64,000 bases of DNA, taken from positions 5,498,501-5,562,500 of the forward strand of contig NZ_JARUBL010000001.1 of the NCBI RefSeq assembly GCF_029626155.1, read 5' to 3'. Below are positions 26,480 to 36,637 of the stretch, in pieces. This DNA is from Solwaraspora sp. WMMD1047 (GTDB lineage: Bacteria > Actinomycetota > Actinomycetes > Mycobacteriales > Micromonosporaceae). Under the pieces are notes generated by a model. The model was given only the letters and a program-made list of their open reading frames with translations, had not been told where the DNA came from and ran no database searches. A program made the translations under genes and the position numbers. Each line of letters begins with the position of its first letter. Position 1 is the stretch's first letter.

Positions 26480-28366
26480 TCAACTCGAAATCTCGAACAC
26501 GACGGCATCGCCCACCTCCCGGCGTTCGATGCCCAACCCGTCCACCGGCCGGTTCCCCACATCCTGCCATGGCGTGCCGACCGCGTACCCCGGCAAGAGA
26601 ATCACGGTACGGATACCAAGGTCACGCAGATACGCGACACTCACCGGATCAGGGAAACTGGCGGTGACAGCATGGGTCTGCGCCTGTGAAGCCGGGGTGA
26701 ACGAGGCGAGACCGTTGACCATCCGCGGGAACTCGTCGGTGCCCCAGAGCATCACGCTGAATTCGAGGGTGCCGTAGCTCGGTAGCACCAGCAGCGGTTC
26801 GACCGCCGACCGGATGGCCACCGGCTGCGGAAGCGGCGGCGGGTGCGGAGTCCTGTTCACCCCCTCCAGAATCACCAGGGCCAGCGGCACCAGCGCGAGC
26901 GCCCGCAGCAACCAGTCCACCGGCCGACCCGCGCCCGCCCCCACCGGCTCACCACTTCCCGCACCCGACGGCTCAGTCCGGTCATTGTCCGGGTTCGCCG
27001 GCTCGGCCCGGCCGGCATCCGGGTCCGAGGGCTCGGCCGGGTCGGCGTCCGGGGCGGCGGGTGGGTCGGTGGTCGGCGGTCGGGTGGTGACGGCGGTCAG
27101 CGCACCGGCCGCCAGGATGCCGAGCAACAGCGTCGTCCAGAGCACCAGGCGGCCGGAGGTGCGAATCCCGTCCCAGCCGGGCAGCACGTTCATCAGCGTC
27201 GCGTACCCGGGGTCGCCGTCCCCGCCGAAGGTGGTGCCGGACGCCAGGATCACGCTGATCACCGTGGCGACGGCCAGCAGCAGCCGGTGCCGCACCGACC
27301 AGGCCGAGAAGAAGAGGCCGGCGCAGGCCAGCCCGATCAGCACCACCCCCGGCAGCAGCGTCATCTCACCGGCGAAGGAGAGGGTCTCCCGCAGCGGAGC
27401 GTGCCGCTCCCCCCACAGCCAGGACTCCGGCGGCGCCGTGACGAAGCCGCGCAGCGGCGGCGAGAACTGGGCGACGTGTGCCAGCGTCCGCCGCCCCGAT
27501 GGATGCAGCTCGACCACCCGCAGGTAGGGCAGCGCCATGAAGACGGTGGTCCCGGTGAAGAGCGCCCCGCCGACCAGGTCCGCGACGAGCAACCGGCGGC
27601 CGAAGGGCGGCCGGACCCGACGTCGCCACCAGGACCAGCCGTACCCGGCGGCGGCGGCCAGACAGATCAACGCCAGCACGTACCCGAACGGCAGGCCGAT
27701 GCCGAAGCCGAGCGTGATCTGCCAGGCGGCGACCAGCCACCCGGCCAGCGCCCAGGCCGGCCGCCGCCGCTGGGGCCGGTAGCCGTCCCGCAGCGACCAG
27801 CCGTGTCCCCGGGCCAGCATCGCCAGCGACAGCGCGATGCCACCGATGGAGAGCACGTGCAGGTGCCCGGCCTGGGCCAGCTTCCAGGGGGCGAAGGCGA
27901 AGCCGACACCGGCCACCGCCGCCCCGATCCGGCCCGCGCCGAGCTGACGCACCAGCGCGTACGCCCCGACGAAGGCGAGCGCGTGGGTCAGCACGTACAG
28001 GATGTTGTAGCGGACCACGGCGGCCACCGGTCCGGAACCGATCATGCCGAACGGCGCGTAGCCGAGCAGGGTGTCGGAGTAGGCGTAGGTGTACCGCTCC
28101 GGGAAGAACGTGTTGGAGTGCCAGAGCTGGGTCGGATCGGTGAGCAGCGCGTGCCCGCCCCAGGCGATCTGCCAGGCCTGCAGGATCGGGTCGCCGATGT
28201 CCTGCGGGATGGTGCTGGCGGGGTGGGCCAGCGTCGGCCAGGTGAGCACGGCCGCCAGCAGGAGGCCACCGATGATGGCCAGGGTCCACTCGTGGCGCAA
28301 CAGCCGCAGCGTCCCCCCAGTCCGCCGGCGGGCCGGGCTGTCCTGGACGTCCTGTTCCGTCGTCAT
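26480..28366 (-). CDS. Polytopic membrane protein, GT-C-like putative glycosyltransferase
   Basis: 628 residues with about 10-12 TM helices. After helix 1 the first periplasmic loop reads PQDIGDPILQAWQIAWGGHALLTDPTQLWHSNTFFPERYTYAYSD. A DxxDP-type acidic pair in loop 1 is the hallmark position of GT-C lipid-linked-sugar transferases. A long acidic, Pro-rich insert (about 425-475) separates the last TM helices from a C-terminal soluble segment containing LRDLGIRTVILLP. GT-C enzymes mannosylate or glycosylate envelope lipids or proteins. Acceptor and sugar are unknown, and assignment rests on topology and the loop motif only. Confidence 0.68.
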   Translation of the reverse strand: MTTEQDVQDSPARRRTGGTLRLLRHEWTLAIIGGLLLAAVLTWPTLAHPASTIPQDIGDPILQAWQIAWGGHALLTDPTQLWHSNTFFPERYTYAYSDTLLGYAPFGMIGSGPVAAVVRYNILYVLTHALAFVGAYALVRQLGAGRIGAAVAGVGFAFAPWKLAQAGHLHVLSIGGIALSLAMLARGHGWSLRDGYRPQRRRPAWALAGWLVAAWQITLGFGIGLPFGYVLALICLAAAAGYGWSWWRRRVRPPFGRRLLVADLVGGALFTGTTVFMALPYLRVVELHPSGRRTLAHVAQFSPPLRGFVTAPPESWLWGERHAPLRETLSFAGEMTLLPGVVLIGLACAGLFFSAWSVRHRLLLAVATVISVILASGTTFGGDGDPGYATLMNVLPGWDGIRTSGRLVLWTTLLLGILAAGALTAVTTRPPTTDPPAAPDADPAEPSDPDAGRAEPANPDNDRTEPSGAGSGEPVGAGAGRPVDWLLRALALVPLALVILEGVNRTPHPPPLPQPVAIRSAVEPLLVLPSYGTLEFSVMLWGTDEFPRMVNGLASFTPASQAQTHAVTASFPDPVSVAYLRDLGIRTVILLPGYAVGTPWQDVGNRPVDGLGIERREVGDAVVFEISS

Positions 28367-28543
28367 GCACTCTTCCTCACGGCCGGGCTTTGATCACATC
28401 GATCGACAGTCGATAATCGCCTATCCGGGTCCGGACTGTCACCCCACCCGGTAGGCGCGCTCGCCCCAACCGGGTGAGGTCCGGTCACCCGGTTCCGCCC
28501 CAGCATCGGTACTGGCCGACATCGACCTGTGGGAGGGACGACC

Positions 28544-29221
28544 ATGAGCACCCCGATGATCAGCCGGACCGACGAGGAACTGCAGCGGGACGTGCTCGAC
28601 GAACTGAACTGGGAACCACGGGTGCAGCCGCACGAGATCGGCGTGACCGCGCAGGCCGGGGTGGTGACCCTCACCGGCTGGGTGGACAACTACGCCAAGA
28701 AGTGGGCGGCGGAACGCGCCGCGCACCGGGTCAGCACCGTCCGGGCGGTCGCCAACGACATCGAGGTACGGCTACCCACCGCGGCCGAACGCACCGACCC
28801 CGACCTGGCGCTGGCCGCGACCCGGGCGCTGGAGTGGGACGCCTTCGTACCGGTGGAGAACCTCGACGTGACCGTCTCCCGCGGCTGGGTCGTCGTCCGC
28901 GGCGAGGTGGAGTGGGAATACCAGCGCCGGGCCGCCGAGCGGTCCGTCCGCCGGCTCGCCGGGGTCCGCGGGGTGACGAACGCGATCGGCGTGCGGCCCC
29001 GGGCGAACCTCTCCCCCGACGAACTGAAACGGCGGATCGAGGCCGCGCTGGTCCGCAGCGTCGAGACCGACGCGGCCCGGATCAGCATCGACGTCCAGCA
29101 CGACACGGTCGAGTTGCGCGGCGTCGTGCGGTCCTGGCTGGAACGCGAGGAAGCCGAGCGGGTGGCCTGGTCCGCACCCGGCGTCACGTTCGTGGAGAAC
29201 CACATCACGGTCCGGCTGTGA
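28544..29221 (+). CDS. BON-domain protein, three tandem BON repeats
   Basis: 225 residues from ATG 28544 (GGGAGGG 6 nt upstream). Three BON (OsmY-like) units are visible: [35 protein letters not shown], then [31 protein letters not shown], then [31 protein letters not shown]; each has the helix-strand-strand pattern with conserved GxV turns. BON domains bind lipid surfaces and occur in stress-induced proteins. There is no signal peptide. It leads a stress-type cluster with the peroxiredoxin (61 bp away) and a DsbA-like protein, possibly one operon. Confidence 0.88.
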   Translation: MSTPMISRTDEELQRDVLDELNWEPRVQPHEIGVTAQAGVVTLTGWVDNYAKKWAAERAAHRVSTVRAVANDIEVRLPTAAERTDPDLALAATRALEWDAFVPVENLDVTVSRGWVVVRGEVEWEYQRRAAERSVRRLAGVRGVTNAIGVRPRANLSPDELKRRIEAALVRSVETDAARISIDVQHDTVELRGVVRSWLEREEAERVAWSAPGVTFVENHITVRL

Positions 29222-29281
29222 CCGCCGCCCACCCGGCGGCCGGGTGGACCGGCCGCACCCGCGCGAAAGGAAGCTGCGACC

Positions 29282-29773
29282 ATGACCGACCCCAACCCGA
29301 GCGTGCACCCGGGCGTACCGGCGCCGACCTTCACCCTGCCCTCCGGGCCGGGCGAGGAGGTCAGCCTCGCCTCGTTCCGGGGGCGGCCGACGGTGCTGGT
29401 CTTCTACCCCGGCGACTGGAGCCCGGTCTGCTCCGACCAGTTGTCCCTCTACCAGTTGGCGATGCCGGAATTCGAGCGGTTCAACGCCGCGCTGGTCGGC
29501 ATCTCGGTGGACAGCCCCTGGTCGCACAAGGCGTTCGCCGAGCAGAAGGGGATCGGGTTCCCCCTGCTCTCCGACTTCGAACCCAAGGGCGCGGTGGCCC
29601 GGCGGTACAGCGTCTACCAGCCGGAGGGCTGCGCCGCCCGCGCGCTCTTCCTGATCGACCAGGACGGCATCATCGCCTGGCGCTACATCGGACCGTCGAA
29701 CGTCAATCCCGGCGCGGACCTCATCCTGGACGCCCTGGAGGAGTTGTCCAGCCGGCGCCAGGTCGCTGTCTGA
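29282..29773 (+). CDS. Peroxiredoxin (AhpC/TSA, AhpE/BCP-like)
   Basis: 163 residues; reduces H2O2 and organic hydroperoxides through the peroxidatic Cys in FYPGDWSPVCSDQ (the PxxxT/S-x-x-C position; Trp and Ser replace the usual Thr-Phe). GISVDSPWSHKAFAEQKGIGFPLLSDF is the next conserved block. Another Cys occurs in QPEGCAARALF near the C-terminal half and may act as resolving Cys. AAGGAAG precedes the ATG. In actinomycetes the reductant may be mycothiol/mycoredoxin. The neighbouring BON and DsbA-like genes suggest a shared redox-stress role. Confidence 0.92.
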   Translation: MTDPNPSVHPGVPAPTFTLPSGPGEEVSLASFRGRPTVLVFYPGDWSPVCSDQLSLYQLAMPEFERFNAALVGISVDSPWSHKAFAEQKGIGFPLLSDFEPKGAVARRYSVYQPEGCAARALFLIDQDGIIAWRYIGPSNVNPGADLILDALEELSSRRQVAV

Positions 29774-29834
29774 CCTGGCGAGACCGAAGTCCCGGGCCGG
29801 CGCCACCGGTGGCGCGGATCGAATCGAGGTAGCG

Positions 29835-30395
29835 ATGAGCAGCACCCAGACGCAGGTCGCGGTGAGCCGGCTCCGGGTTCCGGTGGGCGGGGGCGACCAT
29901 GTCCGCGGCCGGACCGACGCGCCGGTCACCCTGGTCGAGTACGGCGACTTCCAGTGCCCGCACTGCGGGGCCGCGTACGAGAACGTGCACGAGGTGCTGC
30001 GTCAGCGACCCGACCGGGTGCGGGTGGTGTTCCGGCACTTCCCGGTCACCAACCTCCACCCGTACGCCGAGGTGGCGGCCGAGACGGCCGAGGCGGGCAC
30101 GGACCGGGACCGGTTCTGGCAGCTGCACGACTGGCTCTTCGAGCACCAGGACCAGATCGATCCGGTGCACCTGTCGCTGGGCGTGCAGCAGGTCGGGTTG
30201 CCGGCGGACGAGGTGACCCGGGAGGTCACCGACCACGTCCACCTGGACCGGGTGCGCGGCGACTTCGTCGGCGGCATCCGCAGCGGGGTGAACGGCACGC
30301 CGACCTTCTTCGTCAACGGGCTCCGACACGACGGCCCGTACGCGCTGCCGGACCTGTTGGCCGCGGTGGACGCCGCCGAGGAACCCGACGATTGA
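29835..30395 (+). CDS. DsbA-family (DSBA-like thioredoxin) oxidoreductase
   Basis: 186 residues. The active-site CxxC is in EYGDFQCPHCGAAY (CPHC, the DsbA-type dipeptide). FRHFPVTNLHPYAEVAAETAEAG begins the helical insertion and SGVNGTPTFFVNG contains the cis-Pro loop. No signal peptide or TM helix is present, so unlike classical DsbA this form is cytosolic, as in the FrnE/NhaA-fused thioredoxin_4 group. ATG with GAGG upstream, 61 bp after the peroxiredoxin stop. Probably a thiol-disulphide reductase or isomerase in the same stress operon. Confidence 0.9.
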   Translation: MSSTQTQVAVSRLRVPVGGGDHVRGRTDAPVTLVEYGDFQCPHCGAAYENVHEVLRQRPDRVRVVFRHFPVTNLHPYAEVAAETAEAGTDRDRFWQLHDWLFEHQDQIDPVHLSLGVQQVGLPADEVTREVTDHVHLDRVRGDFVGGIRSGVNGTPTFFVNGLRHDGPYALPDLLAAVDAAEEPDD

Positions 30396-30415
30396 CGGCC
30401 CGCGGCGGGTGACGG

Positions 30416-33196
30416 TCACAGCAGGCGCAGTTCCCGGGCCCGGCGGACGGCGTCCCGGCGCCGGGTGGCGTCGAGCTTCCGGTAGATGTTGCGGACGTGG
30501 GTCTTGACGGTGTTGACCGACAGCGACAGCTCGGCCGCGATCTCGACGTTGGACAGAATGCTCTGCAGGTACCGCAGGATGGTCAGCTCCCGCTCGGTCA
30601 ACGGCTCGCTCGGCGCCGCCGGCGCCGCCCCGGCGGCCGGCCGGGGCCGGTCCGCCCCGATCAGTTCGAGCACCGTGGCCCAGTACGCCGTACCGGCGTC
30701 CAGTTGCGCGGTGAGCAGGTCGCGCACCGGCGGTTCGGCGGTGCGGAAGACCCGCCGGTGGCCGTCCGGCTCGGCGAGTTCCAGCACCCGTTCGAGGGTT
30801 CGCGCCGCCCGCCGGTGATCGCCGACGGCGCGGGCCGCGAGGGCGTCCAGCAGCCCGGCGTCGATCCGCAGGTCCAGCGGCCAGGCCGCGCCGGTCGGGC
30901 CGGCCCAGTCCGGCAGGGCCCGGGCCGCCGCCGCGGCGTCGCCGGCCCGGAGCAGACCGCGCGCCGTCACCACCGCCCACACCACGGTCGGCGCCCCCGA
31001 CCGTCCGGCCCCGGCCAGTTCCCGCCCGACCGGATCCGGCCCAGTCAGGTCTGGCCCAGTCGATTCCGGCCCAGTCAGGTCCGGCCTTGCCAGGTCAGCG
31101 GCGGCGGGCGTGGCCGCGGCGCGCAGTTCTTCGGCCAGCAGCGCGAATCGGGCCGCCAACTCCGACGACCCGGGTCGTCCGGCCAGCCGGTCCCGGCCGT
31201 CCCGCACGGCCCGGTAGGCCGCGACCGGGTCCCCCCGCTCTCGTCCCAGCTCGCCCCGGAGCCACGCCGCGTGCACGGCGAGTCCGGGTTCGTCGGCGCT
31301 GCCCGGTACCGCGGTGGCCGCGGCCAGCTCGGCCTCGGCCTCGGCCACCCGGTCGCGCCGCAGCGCCACCACGGCCAGCGCAAGGTGCGCGTAGCCGGCC
31401 GCCAGCGGCGCCGCCGGTCCGGCGCGCTCCGGGTCGGTGGCCGACACCGCCAGCAGCCGTCGGGCCAGCTCGGTGGCGGAGGTCAGCCGGCCGGACAGCG
31501 CCACCGTCAGGGCCAGCCGGGCGGAGCAGATCAGCTCGGCCCGGGGCAGTCCGGCGGCCGCGCACTCCGCCGTTCCCGCCGTCAGCGCGGCCTGCGCCGT
31601 CGCCAGCTCACCGGCGGCCAGGAGTTCCGCGCCGAGGAGGCCGCGCGCGACCGCCCGGGCGGCGGCCCCCGGCCAGGCGTCCGACCCCGGCCCGGCCGGG
31701 CGCAGCAGCGCCGCGCAGCCGGCGCGGAGCGTCTCGTACTCACCGGCCCGCTCGGCCCGGACCAGCGCCAACACCGCCCGGATCTCGGCCCACCGGTCCC
31801 GGTCGGGCCCGCCGGCCGGGTCGAATGGCGTCAGGTGCCGACCAGCCGCCGCCAGGTCACCGGCGGCGAGCCGCTCCAGCGCGTACGCCAGGCCGACCCC
31901 CGGGTCGGTCTGGACCAGTTCCGGCTCCGGCTCGGGTGGCGGTACCGCCCGGTTGTGGTCCCGGCTCAACGGGACCAGCTCGGGCCAGTGCCGGGCGAGC
32001 AGGTCGGCGGCGAGCGGCCACCGCCGGCCGTGCAGGGCGTGCCGGAGCGCGTCGCCGACGGCGCCGGTCCGGACCGACCAGTCGCTGAGCCGGGCGTGCA
32101 GCTCGGCCAGGTCGGCGGCGGGCCACCGCCGCAGTCGGGCGCGGAGCGACTCCGCGAACATCCGCTGCATCCGGTACCCGGGCCGGCGGCCGTCGGTGCG
32201 CAGCAACCCGGTGCGCCGATCGGTCTCGGCCAGCAGCAGTGCGCCGTCGGTCCGGCCGGTGACCGCGTCGCAGAGCTCCGGCGTCAGGTGGTCCGCGCCG
32301 GAGAGTCGGGTCAACGCGTCCAGCGTGCGCTCGTCCAGCCCGACGAGTACCTCCTCGCCCAGGTAGGCGGCCACCGCCGGGTGGTCGCCGCCGAACCCGG
32401 CGATGAACCCGGGCGGATCGGGGTGTCCGCGCAGCCCCAGCGCGGCGAGCCGGAGCCCGGCGGGCCAGCCCTCGGTCCGTTCCCACAGGTCGGCGGCCTG
32501 CTCCTCGGGGAGCCGCAGGCCCTGCCCGGCCAGCAGCTCGACGACCTCGGCCGGGGTGAAGGCCAGCTCGGCCACGCCGATCTCGGTCAGACCGCCGGCC
32601 AGCCGCCGACGGGGCAGCCCGAGGGCGGGCTCGGTGCGGGCGGCGACCACCAGCCGCAACCGCCGGCCCGCGTGCCGCAGCAGGAACTCCAGCCCCGCCA
32701 GGAACGCCGCGTCGGTGACCAGGTGGAGATCGTCGATGATCAGAGTGACCGGTTCCGGACGGTCGGCGAGGTCGACGGCGAGCTGCTCCAGAAAGTCGGC
32801 GCCGAGCGGTCCGTCCAGGATGACCCGGGGTACGTCGATCGGCAGATCCGTACCGCCCCGGGCGCCGCCGTCGGGCTCCGGAGGTGGTCCCGGTCCGACC
32901 GGACGCACCGCCATCGCAAGGTACGGCCAGAGCCGGGCGCCGTCGTCGCCCGGCTCCACGGTCAGCCAGCCGACCGGACCGACCCGGGTCCGGCCCCAGG
33001 CGCCGAGCAGCACACTCTTGCCGTACCCGGCCGGCGCGGTGAGCACCGTGACGGGTCCGCGTGCTCCCCGGTCGAGCAGGTCGAACAGGCGAGGCCGGGC
33101 GACCACCGGGTCGGCCGGCAGCGGTGCCACCGCGAGCTTGCCGGCCAGCAGCGGCCGGCCGGCCAGCGTCGCGCCCTCGATCGGTTCACCGGTCAC
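30416..33196 (-). CDS. LuxR-family, MalT-like ATP-dependent regulator (LAL)
   Basis: 926 residues from a GTG. The N-terminal STAND ATPase has Walker A APAGYGKSVLL and Walker B VTLIIDDLHLV, a GRRLRLVVAARTEPALGLPRRR sensor segment and a winged helix. Helical TPR-like repeats occupy the middle. The C-terminal LuxR helix-turn-helix is clear: LTERELTILRYLQSILSNVEIAAELSLSVNTVKTHVRNIYRKL. Such LALs bind an inducer and ATP, oligomerise and activate promoters. A low-complexity TGPxxTGPDLTGP repeat lies around residues 700-715. It converges on the DsbA-like gene and is divergent from the enoyl-reductase-like gene, which may be a target. Confidence 0.92.
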   Translation of the reverse strand: MTGEPIEGATLAGRPLLAGKLAVAPLPADPVVARPRLFDLLDRGARGPVTVLTAPAGYGKSVLLGAWGRTRVGPVGWLTVEPGDDGARLWPYLAMAVRPVGPGPPPEPDGGARGGTDLPIDVPRVILDGPLGADFLEQLAVDLADRPEPVTLIIDDLHLVTDAAFLAGLEFLLRHAGRRLRLVVAARTEPALGLPRRRLAGGLTEIGVAELAFTPAEVVELLAGQGLRLPEEQAADLWERTEGWPAGLRLAALGLRGHPDPPGFIAGFGGDHPAVAAYLGEEVLVGLDERTLDALTRLSGADHLTPELCDAVTGRTDGALLLAETDRRTGLLRTDGRRPGYRMQRMFAESLRARLRRWPAADLAELHARLSDWSVRTGAVGDALRHALHGRRWPLAADLLARHWPELVPLSRDHNRAVPPPEPEPELVQTDPGVGLAYALERLAAGDLAAAGRHLTPFDPAGGPDRDRWAEIRAVLALVRAERAGEYETLRAGCAALLRPAGPGSDAWPGAAARAVARGLLGAELLAAGELATAQAALTAGTAECAAAGLPRAELICSARLALTVALSGRLTSATELARRLLAVSATDPERAGPAAPLAAGYAHLALAVVALRRDRVAEAEAELAAATAVPGSADEPGLAVHAAWLRGELGRERGDPVAAYRAVRDGRDRLAGRPGSSELAARFALLAEELRAAATPAAADLARPDLTGPESTGPDLTGPDPVGRELAGAGRSGAPTVVWAVVTARGLLRAGDAAAAARALPDWAGPTGAAWPLDLRIDAGLLDALAARAVGDHRRAARTLERVLELAEPDGHRRVFRTAEPPVRDLLTAQLDAGTAYWATVLELIGADRPRPAAGAAPAAPSEPLTERELTILRYLQSILSNVEIAAELSLSVNTVKTHVRNIYRKLDATRRRDAVRRARELRLL

Positions 33197-33332
33197 CCCC
33201 GCACCCCCGATCGTCGGCCGCGACGCGGATACCCGGCCCGGGGCTGTTCACCCCCTGGGCATCAGGGCGGTTCACCCTGATCCGGTCCCGACTCACCCGG
33301 CGGTTGCCCGGTCCGGGTGACAGACTCGTGCG

Positions 33333-34505
<1,173 letters not shown>

Positions 34506-34563
34506 CGGCGCGGAGGTCACCCGGACGGCCCGGGAGGTCGTCCCGCCGATCCGGTCGACCGGT

Positions 34564-34603
34564 CCGGTGGCCCGCCCGACCGGTCGATCGGGCGGGCCAC
34601 CGG
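34564..34603. terminator. Bidirectional hairpin terminator
   Basis: A perfect 16-bp stem (CCGGTGGCCCGCCCGA and complement) with an 8-nt loop lies between the convergent enoyl-reductase-like and trypsin genes. Confidence 0.85.
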
Positions 34604-34629
34604 AGGTGACGCAGGAGGAAAGTCGTTGG

Positions 34630-35472
34630 TCAGGCCGGCAGGCCGCCGACCTGAGTGTTGATCCAGGACCGGATCGACGGCAGGTCGCCGTAGATCGATG
34701 GCCCGGTGGCGCAGGTCGAGTTGTTGTTCCCGGCCCGGCTGGTGGCGCCGATCAACGCCCACCGGCCGGAGATCTGCCGGACCTGCGGTCCGCCCGAGTC
34801 GCCGTAGCAGGCGCCGGCGTTTCCGTTCGTGTTGTTCGTGCAGATCTCGTACGTGGCGTTGATGCCGAGGCAGCGGCTGTCGGCCACGATCGAGGTGTCC
34901 AGTTCGTGGGCGACCGTGGGCGCCGATCCGCAGCCCCGCGGCGCGCAGGTCTGGCCCCAGCCGATGATCCGGGTGGCGGTGCCGACCGCGCCGGAGCTGG
35001 TGGGAATGGGGGCCGGCGCGTAGCTGACCGAGCTCGCCAACTGGAACAGCTTGACGTCGATCGACGGGTGGTTGACCACCCGGCTGACCCGGACGACCAC
35101 CCCACCGCTGGTGCGGTTGACGCTGCCCACCCGGACCGAGGACGGGTTCGGGCAGTGCTTGGCGGTGACCACCCAGTTCGCCTTGATCAGGGAGCCGGTG
35201 CAGCCGGAGACGTAGACCATGAACGAGTAGTTCTCGGTGGCCGGGCGACCGTTGACGACGAGGATGCCGACGTCGTCGGAAGCCCCGGCGGAGGCGGTGG
35301 TGGTGGTGGCGGTGGCGGTGGCGGTGCTGGCGGCGGTCTCGGCGGCGCCGGCGGTGGCCGGCCAGGACAGACCTGCCGCGACGAGGGCGGACACCATGGC
35401 GAGTCTGGCCAGCGCCGCGCGGCGACTGCTGGTCCCGCCCTCGGGTCTACGAGGGACACGGATCCGGAGCAT
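34630..35472 (-). CDS. Secreted trypsin-like serine protease (S1)
   Basis: 280 residues; AGGAGG 7 nt before the ATG. The signal peptide ends near AGAAE (about residue 44), followed by a short Ala/Thr-rich propeptide. The triad is visible: His in NWVVTAKHC, Asp in SIDVKLFQL, Ser in ACYGDSGGPQV. Cys pairs around CTGSLIKANWVVTAKHC, CAPRGCG and CLGINATYEIC fit S1 disulphides. The mature protein begins after DDVGILVVNGRPATENYSF, i.e. the usual IVNG position is VVNG, suggesting zymogen cleavage before Val. Cleavage specificity is not certain: the usual Asp six residues before the Ser is an Ala (NAGACYGDSGG). Confidence 0.92.
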   Translation of the reverse strand: MLRIRVPRRPEGGTSSRRAALARLAMVSALVAAGLSWPATAGAAETAASTATATATTTTASAGASDDVGILVVNGRPATENYSFMVYVSGCTGSLIKANWVVTAKHCPNPSSVRVGSVNRTSGGVVVRVSRVVNHPSIDVKLFQLASSVSYAPAPIPTSSGAVGTATRIIGWGQTCAPRGCGSAPTVAHELDTSIVADSRCLGINATYEICTNNTNGNAGACYGDSGGPQVRQISGRWALIGATSRAGNNNSTCATGPSIYGDLPSIRSWINTQVGGLPA

Positions 35473-35734
35473 GGGCGAACCTCCTGGGGTGACGGAGCGG
35501 GATGATTCCCAGCCAGCACACTATGCTCTCGATAGACCAATTTAAATGTAGACGACTATACCTGTCCGGCCCTATCACGAGGTGATGGATTACCGGTCAC
35601 CGAGATGTACCGGAATGTATTTCGGGTGTGGCCGGTCGGCCGGGACATGTGCCATGCTTACGCATTCGGATGTAATCGCACAGCTACCATGAGCTATCTC
35701 AGTGCCTTCAGCTATGCGCTGGCGGAGGGTGCGC
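35473..35734. promoter_or_regulatory. AT-rich divergent promoter region
   Basis: This 262-bp divergent gap is markedly AT-rich for the window (around 35520-35700). It contains the inverted repeat ATCAC-GAG-GTGAT (35574-35586) and, on the minus strand, TATAGT- and CATAGT-like hexamers that could serve as -10 boxes for the protease gene. TACCAT near 35687 is a possible -10 for the rightward gene. I cannot fix the start sites. Confidence 0.35.
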
Positions 35735-36574
35735 GTGTCTCAACTGTCCCCGTTCGATCCCGACCCGACCGAGCCGGCCCCGGCCGGTTCACCCGAGACC
35801 ACCCGGCTCCGCCTTCTGATCACCGCCAAAACCGCACCACGCCCAAGCGACAGCGTCGACGAGACCATGTACGCGGCCGGCCTGAGCACCGATCCGCACC
35901 GACCGGGCTGGATCCGGCTCTACCCGGTCGACCCTCGCGACCTGGCCGAGGAGGGGCGACTGCAGGCGTACGACCTGGTTTCGGTCGACGCCCGGCGGGC
36001 CCGGCACGATCCACGCCGGGAGAGTTGGCGCCCGGCCATGCACACCCTGATCCGCGAGGTGCACCTCAAGCAGTGGCAGCGTCGGCGGGAATGGCTCGAC
36101 CCGTACGTCGAGGTGTCGATGTGCAGGTTGGACCGCGACGCCCGGCAGCGTACCGGTGGGCGCTCCCTCGGGCTGGTCCGCCCGACCGACGTGGACGGGC
36201 TGCTGCTCACCCCGCACCCGGCGTGGACGCCGCCGGAGCGGCGCAGGTTGCTGGCCTATCTCGGCCGGGTCGACCCCGATCCCGACGACGACCACGGACT
36301 GCCGGAGGTCCCGCGGTTCAGCGGCGCCTACCGGTACCGGTGTCAGGACCGGTCCTGCGCCGGGCACCGGCAGCGCATCGACGACTGGGAGTTCGTCGCG
36401 CTGCAACGCCGGCTCGCCGGGCTCTCCGACGACCGGCTGCTGCGGGCGTTGCGGAGCATCTACCTGGACCGGATGTGCGGACCGGACCGGGACCTGGCCT
36501 TCTACGTCGGCCGGGGCAGCGGGCCGGAGCAGGAGTTCCAGGTGCTCGGCGGCTACTGGCCGCCCCGGCGTTGA
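35735..36574 (+). CDS. Unknown cytosolic protein with Cys-X4-Cys-X-Gly-His...Asp-Trp-Glu motif
   Basis: 279 residues from GTG 35735 (GGAGGG 5 nt upstream). Opening LRLLITAKTAPRPSDSVDETMYAAGL and GWIRLYPVDPRDL suggest an alpha/beta core handling a charged ligand. The most diagnostic part is YRYRCQDRSCAGHRQRIDDWEFVALQRRL: Cys-X4-Cys-X-Gly-His followed by Asp-Trp-Glu, possibly a metal site. Near the end FYVGRGSGPEQEFQVLGGYWPP is well ordered. No signal peptide or TM helix. I recall similar motifs in uncharacterised bacterial proteins but no function. It is 63 bp upstream of the MerR fusion gene on the same strand. Confidence 0.7.
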   Translation: MSQLSPFDPDPTEPAPAGSPETTRLRLLITAKTAPRPSDSVDETMYAAGLSTDPHRPGWIRLYPVDPRDLAEEGRLQAYDLVSVDARRARHDPRRESWRPAMHTLIREVHLKQWQRRREWLDPYVEVSMCRLDRDARQRTGGRSLGLVRPTDVDGLLLTPHPAWTPPERRRLLAYLGRVDPDPDDDHGLPEVPRFSGAYRYRCQDRSCAGHRQRIDDWEFVALQRRLAGLSDDRLLRALRSIYLDRMCGPDRDLAFYVGRGSGPEQEFQVLGGYWPPRR

Positions 36575-36637
36575 CCGGCGCCGGACGCGACGACCGGGTT
36601 GACCCTCGACCAGGTCGAGCCCGCAGCATGGGCGACC

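Noticed and set aside
30497-33280. Long plus-strand open frame antisense to the LuxR/MalT-like regulator
   Set aside because: Low-complexity Gly/Arg/Gln translation, no ribosome-binding site and no motif; the regulator on the minus strand has clear ATPase and HTH motifs.
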